IMG/VR virus record: IMGVR_UViG_3300022539_000297
Span: 1-42,314 of that record
From: a virus
Strand: one strand, 5' to 3'
DNA: 42,314 nucleotides
The translations under genes were made by a program, and so were the position numbers. Numbering within the stretch: position 1 is the stretch's first letter; the number at the start of each line of letters is the position of its first letter. This document shows positions 14,664-21,291 of the stretch, piece by piece. The notes below the pieces were generated by a model. It ran no database searches. It was not told the origin of the DNA and saw only the letters and a program-made list of their open reading frames with translations.

Positions 14664-15172
14664 TAAAATTAATAAACGGCAGAGGTCAGCTCGGAAGTAT
14701 ACTTAAAAGAAAAATCGAGGGGTTTAGCGATATGGATTGCATTATTTATCATACATGGAATATAGATGACAAATCAGAGGTTACACAGCTAAAAGAATAT
14801 GAAAAATTTAGGGATTTTGTTAATAATAATCATAAAGAAAAAATAGTTTTTATTTCAACTGTTTGTCCCGTAATGGGAAGTTATTTAAAATATAAAATGT
14901 TATCAGAGATTTATTTGTGGGATATATGCGAACAGGGAAAAGTGATACGGTTGCCTGCTTATGTTGGCAAGGGCGGGCTGTATAAACGATGTAAAAAAAG
15001 AATTAAACCAAAATTTGGGAAAATACAATTGAGTACTTTAGACCATGTAAGTGATTTGCTTTTAAATAGTTTATTTAGTAGTAGACGATTAGAAATTATT
15101 GAAGGGGATTGTATTAGTGTTGATATTATTTATGGATTAATTCAATATGGAGTAAAAAATGACAAGAAATGA
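14660..15172 (+). CDS. Short NAD(P)-binding Rossmann protein (SDR-like)
   Basis: The 170-residue protein opens with MIKLINGRGQLGSIL, a short glycine-rich nucleotide loop (G7-R-G9-Q-L-G12), and has IVFISTV (62-68) followed by Y75-x3-K79 (YLKYK), in the order of the SDR active site. RLPAYVGKGG resembles the 'R...YGPG' segment of sugar epimerases/reductases. At 170 aa it is far shorter than usual (about 300), so substrate binding parts are reduced or missing. It might be a sugar reductase with a partner, or a degenerate paralogue. The AGGAG and ATGA overlap support the start at 14660. Confidence 0.6.
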   Translation: MIKLINGRGQLGSILKRKIEGFSDMDCIIYHTWNIDDKSEVTQLKEYEKFRDFVNNNHKEKIVFISTVCPVMGSYLKYKMLSEIYLWDICEQGKVIRLPAYVGKGGLYKRCKKRIKPKFGKIQLSTLDHVSDLLLNSLFSSRRLEIIEGDCISVDIIYGLIQYGVKNDKK

Positions 15173-15665
15173 TTTACCAAGTTTATTGACTAAACCTTAT
15201 TTTATGGCAGAAATCGGTGTTGATAGGGGAGATTTTTTTGATATTTATTATTCTAAAAAGAATGAATATTATTTAATTGATTTATGGGATTCAAATAATG
15301 ATAAATATTATTCAAAAAAACATTATAAAGAAAGTTATAAAATAATTAAAGACAAAACGAAAGAATTAGAAAATATTCATTTAATAAAAATGAGTTCTTT
15401 TAGAGCGGCTAAAAAATATCCTGATAATTGTTTTGATTGGATTTATATTGACGCTCGGCATGGTTATGAAGATGTCAAGCAGGACATAGAAGCATGGTTG
15501 CCAAAACTCAAAGCAAATGGTATTATATCGGGACATGACTATGATCCTTCACCTGAATATCAAAAAAAATATAATTTTGGTGTTAATGAAGCAGTTAAAG
15601 AAATATTTGGTGAATTTAATTTGACAGATGAAGAATATTTTAAATCTTGGTATGTGAGGTTATAA
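15159..15665 (+). CDS. Class I SAM methyltransferase (Methyltransf_24-like)
   Basis: The 168-residue protein reads as a compact Rossmann methyltransferase: MAEIGVDRGDF (motif I variant), YYLIDLWD (motif II acidic end), then FDWIYIDARHGYEDVKQDIEAWLPKLKANGIISGHDY. This last block matches small-molecule and sugar O-methyltransferases of the Methyltransf_24 group, where the Asp and His region binds metal or substrate. It overlaps the SDR-like gene by 14 nt. The likely role is O-methylation of a sugar on the cassette's product; this is inferred from context. Confidence 0.8.
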   Translation: MTRNDLPSLLTKPYFMAEIGVDRGDFFDIYYSKKNEYYLIDLWDSNNDKYYSKKHYKESYKIIKDKTKELENIHLIKMSSFRAAKKYPDNCFDWIYIDARHGYEDVKQDIEAWLPKLKANGIISGHDYDPSPEYQKKYNFGVNEAVKEIFGEFNLTDEEYFKSWYVRL

Positions 15666-16195
15666 TGGGGATATCAATACAATTACATAATGAGGTAGAA
15701 AAATATATTTTTAATGATATAAATATGATCGAACTTGGAAACCAATATTTTTATGTTAATGGAATTCAAAAAGATTTATGCAAACCGTATTTTGAGCAAA
15801 TGGGGATTAAGCATATCTCGATAGATATTAACGGAAAGGATGGTGTTTTAAAATTAAACTTATGTAATAGTATAAATTTAAAACCTGTGGATATTGTAAC
15901 TAATTTTGGGACTTCAGAGCATGTGAAAAATCAGTATATGTGTTTTAAGAATATACATGGATTTTGTAAGCTGGGTGGATTGATAATGCATGAAGTTCCT
16001 GAAGAAGGTAGTTTTCTTAAACATGGATTATATTGGTATATACATAATTTTTTTATAAATATTTATGCTAATCAAAAGATAATTGAACTTAAGAATTTAA
16101 AATATCCCGATGGTAATTTAATATTTTGTATAATAAAAAAAACAAGTGAGGAGTTTGTAAGTGAAAGTTGGTTTAATGATCATAGCAACAAATAA
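15665..16195 (+). CDS. Putative SAM-dependent methyltransferase, degenerate
   Basis: The 176-residue protein has IELGNQYF in place of the usual GxGxG loop, ISIDINGKDGVLKLNL (acidic ribose-binding end and motif III) and DIVTNFGTSEHVKNQYMCFKNIHGFCKLGGLIMHEVP, which matches the motif IV-V region of class I methyltransferases. The missing glycine loop could mean changed cofactor use. The ATG at 15665 overlaps the preceding stop (TAATG) and is preceded by GTGAGG. Confidence 0.68.
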   Translation: MGISIQLHNEVEKYIFNDINMIELGNQYFYVNGIQKDLCKPYFEQMGIKHISIDINGKDGVLKLNLCNSINLKPVDIVTNFGTSEHVKNQYMCFKNIHGFCKLGGLIMHEVPEEGSFLKHGLYWYIHNFFINIYANQKIIELKNLKYPDGNLIFCIIKKTSEEFVSESWFNDHSNK

Positions 16196-16808
16196 ATATA
16201 TTGAGTTTATGCCTGAACTTTATGAATCTTATAAGAAATATTTTTTTAAAAATCATAGTAGGAAATTATTTTTATTTACTGATAAGGAATTTAAAAATGC
16301 TGAAATTATAAAAATTGAACATGAAGCCTGGCCTAATATAACATTAAAAAGATTTGAATATATTTGTAATACCGATTTTGATATTGACTATTTATATTAT
16401 TTAGATGCCGACAGTTTAATTGTCAATAATATCGGGGAAGAAATTTTGGGCGACATGGTTGGAACATTGCATCAAGGATATGTTAATCGGGGATGGAAGC
16501 CATTCGACCAAAATCAAAATTCAACTGCCTACGTTGAAAATGGCGATTATTATACGGGCTGTTTTTGGGGTGGAAAAATTGATAAAATAAAAACAATGTC
16601 TGAAATATTAAAAAATAATATTAATAAAGATAGCGAGATAGGATATGTGGCAAGATGGCATGATGAAAGCCATCTTAATTGGTATTTTAATAAATACCCA
16701 CCCGATAAAAAATTAAGTCCATCATATAATTATAGTGATGATTTTCCAAATGATTATAAACCGATTATAAAATGTTTGAGAAAAAATGTGGAGTATTACA
16801 GAACATGA
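16161..16808 (+). CDS. GT6 family glycosyltransferase (ABO blood-group type)
   Basis: The 215-residue protein shows the GT6 marks in order: VGLMIIATNKYIEF, HEAWPNITLKRFEYI, the metal motif D82-A-D84 (YLDADS), VGTLHQGY, YYTGCFWGG (130-138), WHDESHLNWY (166-175) and LSPSYNY (185-191). These match the catalytic core of the human A/B transferases and alpha-1,3-galactosyltransferases, which move GalNAc or Gal from UDP with retention. It lacks any membrane anchor, as bacterial GT6 proteins do. The bacterial group usually has NxN instead of DxD, so the DAD here is notable. The GTG start has AGGAG 8 nt upstream and overlaps the previous gene by 35 nt. Confidence 0.88.
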   Translation: MKVGLMIIATNKYIEFMPELYESYKKYFFKNHSRKLFLFTDKEFKNAEIIKIEHEAWPNITLKRFEYICNTDFDIDYLYYLDADSLIVNNIGEEILGDMVGTLHQGYVNRGWKPFDQNQNSTAYVENGDYYTGCFWGGKIDKIKTMSEILKNNINKDSEIGYVARWHDESHLNWYFNKYPPDKKLSPSYNYSDDFPNDYKPIIKCLRKNVEYYRT

Positions 16809-17503
16809 TAACAAGTATAATTATACATTACAAACGGCCTGAGAATGTACCACTTTGGATTGAAGGAATACGAAAACAAACTATTGCAAGTAAGATAATC
16901 GTATGGGATAATTCAGGCGACTATCCAAAAGGCAGTGGTGAAGATGTGCTTATAACATCAACAGAAAATTTCTTTTGTCAACCACGTTTTCTTATTGCCG
17001 GTTTTGTGAAAACTAAATATATTTATAATCAGGATGATGACCTTGCAATTAATGACCCGGATTTATTTGAGAAATTTATTGAAGTATCTGAAAAATACCC
17101 TGCTTATGTTATAGGCTGGAATGGGAGAGTTTTTCATAAGGATATTAATTGGGAGAAGGCATATAGTTTTCCCGGTAAGGGATGGGTTGATGCGATGGAT
17201 ATTGAGGATGAAAATAGTATTGATATGATTAATGTCGGAGTATCTTTTTTTCAAACAATACTTATTAACCAGATACCGATTAATCCTTTTCAGCACATTA
17301 CTCCAATTACAGAGCAGGATTATAAATATGGAGACGATATGTGGATAAGCCATTGGTTAAGAAAAAAAAGAGTTATGCCTTTCAAATTACTCGATCATTA
17401 TGATTGGTTGAATGAATATGAAGAACGAAGTGCAGCATTAAGTAAACAGCCTGATCACATGAATCATAGGGATAAATTAGTGCGGAGGTTTTGGCATGAT
17501 TAG
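16805..17503 (+). CDS. GT-A glycosyltransferase (GT2/GT64-like)
   Basis: The 232-residue protein begins MITSIIIHYKRPENVPLWIEGI and has IVWDNSG, then YIYNQDDDLAI with an acidic metal motif, VIGWNGRVFH, INVGVSFFQ and YGDDMWISHWLRKK. The order DNSG, DDD, GxxGR, GDD is that of GT-A enzymes, and the last block recalls the ED(D)I.MN segment of exostosin-like GT64 enzymes. I favour a GT2-related call. The ATG at 16805 overlaps the GT6 stop (ATGA), so the two are translated together. Confidence 0.75.
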   Translation: MITSIIIHYKRPENVPLWIEGIRKQTIASKIIVWDNSGDYPKGSGEDVLITSTENFFCQPRFLIAGFVKTKYIYNQDDDLAINDPDLFEKFIEVSEKYPAYVIGWNGRVFHKDINWEKAYSFPGKGWVDAMDIEDENSIDMINVGVSFFQTILINQIPINPFQHITPITEQDYKYGDDMWISHWLRKKRVMPFKLLDHYDWLNEYEERSAALSKQPDHMNHRDKLVRRFWHD

Positions 17504-18185
17504 TATTATAACACCGACATATAATAGACCGGATTTTTTGAGACAAGTAGTTGATAGTTTTATGGTACAGGATTATAAAGACAAAGAAATGATTATTATT
17601 AATGACGGGGGTAGTGAGGAGCAGAATATTTATGCTATGTTGAAAGACCTATCTCAAATAAAATATTATTGGAAAGACCATGCCAATCAAGCAGTGGCGC
17701 AGAATTATGGTATTGCTAAAAGTAGGGGTGAATTGATTTGCACTTTAGATGATGACGATTTATTTTATGATAAATATTCTTTATCTCAACGTGTGGATTA
17801 TTTCAAACGAAATAAAGATGTAGAAGTTATTTGGACAAATGGGATAGACATTCATTCTGACGGCAATCCTTCAACTGAACATTATTTGAGTGATGGGAAT
17901 CAAATTTGGAATAAGGATGATATATTAATTAATTCGATGATGTGGCGGAAAAGCATTAAGACTGCAATAGGCGGATATTTTTTTGACAGAAATTTGACTT
18001 CTAATGAGGATTGGGATTTTAAAATTCGCTGCATAGCTGAATGCACATGTATGGCAGTTGATATTTTGACGGTCAAACATAGAGTACACGGAGAAATGAG
18101 AAGTAATTTACATAGACAATCGGGAGAACTTTCAAAAAATGCAGAAATTATGTTTAAGAAATTAAAGGAGAAATATAAATGTTAA
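17496..18185 (+). CDS. GT2 family glycosyltransferase
   Basis: This 229-residue enzyme is a clear GT2: ISIITPTYNRPDFLRQVVDS, MIIINDGGSEE (nucleotide binding), NYGIAKSRGELICTLDDDDLF (the DxD metal motif) and SNEDWDFKIRC (the ED catalytic base region). It has no membrane segments, so it acts in the cytoplasm on a soluble or peripheral acceptor. The start overlaps the previous gene by 8 nt, with GGAGG upstream. Confidence 0.88.
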   Translation: MISIITPTYNRPDFLRQVVDSFMVQDYKDKEMIIINDGGSEEQNIYAMLKDLSQIKYYWKDHANQAVAQNYGIAKSRGELICTLDDDDLFYDKYSLSQRVDYFKRNKDVEVIWTNGIDIHSDGNPSTEHYLSDGNQIWNKDDILINSMMWRKSIKTAIGGYFFDRNLTSNEDWDFKIRCIAECTCMAVDILTVKHRVHGEMRSNLHRQSGELSKNAEIMFKKLKEKYKC

Positions 18186-18472
18186 TAGATATTACAAGAA
18201 ACAACAGGAATATTTTGTTATTTAGAACTTATGGATTTATGAGATTTAGATTGAGAGTAATGAATAAATTTGATTTGAGTTTTAGGCAATGCTCGGGTAG
18301 TTGGTTTTATGTATATAATTTATTTCAAATAATTATTAATTGGGGTTTGGGAATAATTTTCGTAAGTATATATCCATTTAATTATGAATGTAAATTTATG
18401 TTTGGATATATGTATATAATACATAATAATAGATTTAAATTTCAAAATGAATTATTAAAGGAGAATTTATAA
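18179..18472 (+). CDS. Small membrane protein, 97 aa
   Basis: I recognise no family. The N-terminal half is basic (RNNRNILLFRTYGFMRFRLRVMNK). Residues about 43-67 (YVYNLFQIIINWGLGIIFVSIYPF) form one likely membrane segment, and the C-terminus is rich in aromatic residues. It overlaps the GT2 stop by 7 nt, with AAGGAG upstream, and ends one base before the next gene. It could anchor cassette enzymes or the glycan at the inner membrane. Confidence 0.6.
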   Translation: MLIDITRNNRNILLFRTYGFMRFRLRVMNKFDLSFRQCSGSWFYVYNLFQIIINWGLGIIFVSIYPFNYECKFMFGYMYIIHNNRFKFQNELLKENL

Positions 18473-19186
18473 ATGAAAATAGCAGTGTCAACAACCTGTT
18501 CTGATGGATATGTAGTTTTACTTGACCACTTAATCAAAAGTGTTTTAAAACATAATCCAAAATTTAATAAAGATTTTCTTATATTTTGTGATGGTAGATT
18601 AAGAAAAGAAAACAGAGATTATTTAAAAAAATTATATAAAAAATTTAAGTTTGTGGATTGCGAATGGGAGACTTACGAGAAAAATTATAAAGGAAGTATC
18701 AAGTATTACAGTATAGAATCCTTTGCACTCCCAAATTATGATAGAGTGATTTACTGGGGTAGTGATATGTTATGCATGAAATCTTTAGATGAATTATTTA
18801 AAGTTGCTGAAACTATTGGAGGGATAGCAATGCCGAAAGAACGTCGGTCAGGAATGTATAATAACGGGTCAATGATAATAGGCAAAGAATATTTAAATGT
18901 TGCTACTTACGGTAATTTGTTGGGGTTTGATATTGGTAAATTTCCCGGACATTTACAAGACCAGAAACTTTATAACTTTTTTTTTAAAGATGTGCAAGAA
19001 ATAGACTTAAAATTTAATACGCTGGTAAGTGAAACCGATTTTATTTCAAAAAATGAAATAGTGTTATTGCATTACATTTATAAACCAACTCAAGAATATG
19101 CGAGGGAGTTTATTCCCGATTGGGCAATAAAAGAATGGGAGCAATACGATAATCCTGGAGATAGGTATGCGGGAATTATTGGTTAA
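18473..19186 (+). CDS. GT8-like glycosyltransferase
   Basis: The 237-residue protein resembles LgtC/glycogenin-type GT8 enzymes: IAVSTTCSDGYVVLLDHLIKSV at the start, ALPNYDRVIYWGSDMLCMKSLDEL (85-108), NNGSMIIGKE, GHLQDQKLYN and LLHYIYKPT with the late histidine that binds metal. The DxD motif expected in the YDRVIYxDxDxL block is changed to GSDM, so only one acidic residue remains. It may be metal-weak, inactive or use another residue. The ribosome binding site AAGGAG overlaps the previous gene's end. Confidence 0.72.
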   Translation: MKIAVSTTCSDGYVVLLDHLIKSVLKHNPKFNKDFLIFCDGRLRKENRDYLKKLYKKFKFVDCEWETYEKNYKGSIKYYSIESFALPNYDRVIYWGSDMLCMKSLDELFKVAETIGGIAMPKERRSGMYNNGSMIIGKEYLNVATYGNLLGFDIGKFPGHLQDQKLYNFFFKDVQEIDLKFNTLVSETDFISKNEIVLLHYIYKPTQEYAREFIPDWAIKEWEQYDNPGDRYAGIIG

Positions 19187-19217
19187 TTTAAAATGTAAAT
19201 TTGCAGGAGGTGACAGG

Positions 19218-19844
19218 ATGGGAGATGAATTTAAGTATATTGAGAAATGGATTAAAGGTGAACACGGAAATATGAAAAAAGGTGTGGATATAGGTTGCGG
19301 TACAAATCGATTGAGCATGGAAGTGCTTGCGATTGATGCTAATCCTATGCGGAAATTTGCTCATGCGGATGTAGTACACAATTGTCATAATTTGGAAGTA
19401 GGAAAAGAAATTATTTTTAATGAGCAGGTATATAAATTCGAAGATAATGAATTAGATTTTATTTTTAGCTCTCATTGTCTTGAAGATTTCGGGGATATTC
19501 CTGTTGTATTTGAGAATTGGTGGAAAAAATTAAAGGTTAATGGATTAATGATTTTACTTTTACCTGACATGGAAATTTGTGATTGTGAAATATGTAAAAG
19601 TGGCCAGCAAAAAGAGTACAGGGAAAAACAGAAAATGTCCGCAAGATATTGGACATTAGAAGATTATAAAAAAACGAATAAAGGAAATCCGACTCATAGA
19701 ACTAATGTCGGCAAAAAGTTTATGACTGATTTGCTGCAAAATTTTAGAGAGAAGGATAAAATAGATTACGAGATATTACAAGAAGATACAGTACCACATG
19801 ACAAAGGCTGTTCGATTGATTTTGTGATTAAGAAAATAAAATAG
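19218..19844 (+). CDS. Class I SAM methyltransferase
   Basis: The 208-residue protein has GVDIGCGTNR (motif I), EVLAIDANPM (ribose-binding Asp), FEDNELDFIFSSHCLEDF (motif IV) and WWKKLKVNGLMILLLPD (motif VI). This is the Methyltransf_11 pattern found in sugar and lipid biosynthesis gene groups. The start at 19218 follows a textbook AGGAGG with 7-nt spacing; the longer frame from 19167 is rejected. It ends the carbohydrate cassette 11 nt before the tail tube gene. Confidence 0.83.
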   Translation: MGDEFKYIEKWIKGEHGNMKKGVDIGCGTNRLSMEVLAIDANPMRKFAHADVVHNCHNLEVGKEIIFNEQVYKFEDNELDFIFSSHCLEDFGDIPVVFENWWKKLKVNGLMILLLPDMEICDCEICKSGQQKEYREKQKMSARYWTLEDYKKTNKGNPTHRTNVGKKFMTDLLQNFREKDKIDYEILQEDTVPHDKGCSIDFVIKKIK

Positions 19845-19855
19845 GAGGTGAGAAT

Positions 19856-20419
19856 ATGGCTAATGTATATAATTTTCTTGGTGATGATAGGGATTTCTTT
19901 ATGAAATCAAGTTGGAAAATGTATACTGACCTTTCGGGTGCTATGCAGTATGTTGGCAAAACCGGAAATGAGAAGAATATCCACAGTGACCCTGAATATG
20001 TCGAATGGTGGGACAATACATCCGGCGTTCAGACATTATATATAACTGACCTTGATAAGATGGGATTTGCAGTTGATTTTAATTTTATGCAGGTTGCTGA
20101 CAGTAACGCATTGGCGGCTGCATTTAATACTGATTGGGACAAGAGTGATCCGAACTGGGAATACCATTTTCTTGGTTCATGTCAAAATGCACTGCGGGAA
20201 GCGACATGGGTTATGATTGGGCAAACTCGGTCGGGACTTGCAGTTGAAACATGGATACGAAAAGGTGTTGTCAAACTAAATGGTGAATGGGCTTCGGGTG
20301 CTCCCGGCGATTATACTAATATTCCGATTACTATTGCCGCTATGCAGGATACAGGTATTTCAAATTGTTTACGGGATTTAGTATATATTCGAATTGAAAA
20401 ACAAACATCGGGAAGTTAA
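19856..20419 (+). CDS. Major tail tube protein
   Basis: The 187-residue, beta-rich protein lies directly before the tail chaperone and tape measure genes, the standard place for the tube protein. Features include an N-terminal VYNFLGDDRDFFMKSS, a central GVQTLYITDLDKMGFAVDFNF sheet and a C-terminal LVYIRIEKQTSGS. The strong AGGAGGTGAGA ribosome binding site fits a highly made protein. No sheath gene is beside it, so the tail is non-contractile. The call rests on gene order and composition. Confidence 0.78.
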   Translation: MANVYNFLGDDRDFFMKSSWKMYTDLSGAMQYVGKTGNEKNIHSDPEYVEWWDNTSGVQTLYITDLDKMGFAVDFNFMQVADSNALAAAFNTDWDKSDPNWEYHFLGSCQNALREATWVMIGQTRSGLAVETWIRKGVVKLNGEWASGAPGDYTNIPITIAAMQDTGISNCLRDLVYIRIEKQTSGS

Positions 20420-20424
20420 AATAC

Positions 20425-20512
20425 AGCACGACAAGAGGATAGTCATTCTATTACTCGGTGTGGTGAGGTTGATCGCTCTTTGCCAATATGATGGACACGC
20501 CCGTGCTTTTTT
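20425..20512 (+). terminator. Long-range hairpin with T-run between tail tube and chaperone genes
   Basis: AGCACG (20425-20430) pairs with CGTGCT (20502-20507), followed by TTTTT to 20512. Inside, AAGAG (20434-20438) can pair with CTCTT (20476-20480), and ATAG/CTAT forms a small hairpin. It may be a branched terminator that lowers transcription beyond the abundant tube protein, or a structured RNA. The next gene starts 12 nt after the T-run. Confidence 0.5.
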
Positions 20513-20523
20513 ATGGAGTTATT

Positions 20524-21291
20524 ATGAATATTATAAGTTCAATTAAGAATAAGTATAATAATTTTATGCTGAGTACCAACAGTATCAATAGACTCCTGAC
20601 ACAAAAGGTTGAGGAGTATATTCTACTCGAAGAGTTACCTATGCAGATAGCGGTGGGTACGAAGAGTATTAGTGTTGGGAATTTTACTTATGATACGCAT
20701 TTAAAATTTTTTCGAGGCTGGGCATTAATTATTTCAGCTCTTTCAGCAAAAATAATTAATATGGAACTAACCAAAGAACGAAAAAAAGAATTATTAATGA
20801 AGGGTGATTTTGATATGCTGACTAACGGGAAATGGATGATGGAATTTTTGTTGATGGATGAATGGCTAAAGAAAGTAATATGTAAATTACTCAAAAAAAC
20901 TTTGTTGAAACAGCAAGGATATATTTTGAATACTAAGACGAAGGAACGAGAATACAAGGAATGGTCGAATTGCAGTTATAGTTATTTCAAAAAGCATATT
21001 AAACTTGAAACACTTATACAGATATGCTGGTTGATTTATTTATATAATTTTGACAGTCAAAAAAAAAGTCTTCGTATGGTGGTGGAAAAAATGAATATAA
21101 ATGCGATGATGGAGACATATATACCATTCTGGCTACAGAATTTGGGTGGTCTGACTGGGAAATTCGACATTGCCCAATCGGGAAATATCGACTCCTTGTT
21201 ACAAGACTTGGAGAGCAGAAAAAATATGCCGTTTCCCCCAAAAGAAAAAAGTATGACTAATAAAAAAGAGGTAAAAAAACGTGGCGACTGA
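20524..21291 (+). CDS. Tail assembly chaperone (unshifted frame)
   Basis: The gene lies between tube and tape measure, where phages encode the chaperone pair lambda G/GT or its equals. The unshifted product is 255 aa, mostly helical in the first 170 residues (MELTKERKKELLMKGDFDML, LKKVICKLLKKTLLK). The ATG at 20524 has GGAG upstream and is preferred to the in-frame ATG at 20488, which lies inside a hairpin. A nine-A run at 21059-21067 lets ribosomes slip to a -1 frame open to 21260. After the A-run this frame has about half G/C third bases, unlike typical genes here. The downstream part of this frame may therefore be noncoding or carried along. Confidence 0.66.
   Translation: MNIISSIKNKYNNFMLSTNSINRLLTQKVEEYILLEELPMQIAVGTKSISVGNFTYDTHLKFFRGWALIISALSAKIINMELTKERKKELLMKGDFDMLTNGKWMMEFLLMDEWLKKVICKLLKKTLLKQQGYILNTKTKEREYKEWSNCSYSYFKKHIKLETLIQICWLIYLYNFDSQKKSLRMVVEKMNINAMMETYIPFWLQNLGGLTGKFDIAQSGNIDSLLQDLESRKNMPFPPKEKSMTNKKEVKKRGD
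21054..21260 (+). CDS. Tail assembly chaperone, -1 frameshift extension
   Basis: In the -1 frame a stop at 21051-21053 is followed by an open frame through the A-run to TAA at 21258-21260. The sequence after the slip includes DIYTILATEFGWSDWEI and KYRLLVTRLGEQKK, which reads like the C-terminal helix block of tail chaperone T domains (LA.EFGW...EI). Third codon positions are about 30 percent G/C, as in neighbouring genes. Slippage at A AAA AAA (21060-21066) would fuse it to the 20524 frame, giving about 244 aa. It has no start codon of its own in a good context. Confidence 0.66.
   Translation, partial: QSKKKSSYGGGKNEYKCDDGDIYTILATEFGWSDWEIRHCPIGKYRLLVTRLGEQKKYAVSPKRKKYD
21059..21067 (+). other. 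Predicted -1 ribosomal slippery site (nine A)
   Basis: The zero frame reads CAA AAA AAA AGT, so A AAA AAA at 21060-21066 is in the correct phase for -1 slippage. It sits in the tail chaperone gene, where programmed frameshifts are widely conserved in long-tailed phages. A long A-run is also prone to sequencing error, which would mimic the signal. Confidence 0.65.

Noticed and set aside
20488-20523. Earlier start of the tail chaperone at 20488
   Set aside because: It would read through the hairpin and T-run; the ATG at 20524 has GGAG at proper spacing.
21014-21241. Reverse-strand frame over the chaperone gene
   Set aside because: It is a shadow of the two overlapping forward frames, has no ribosome binding site, and no other gene in the window is on the - strand.
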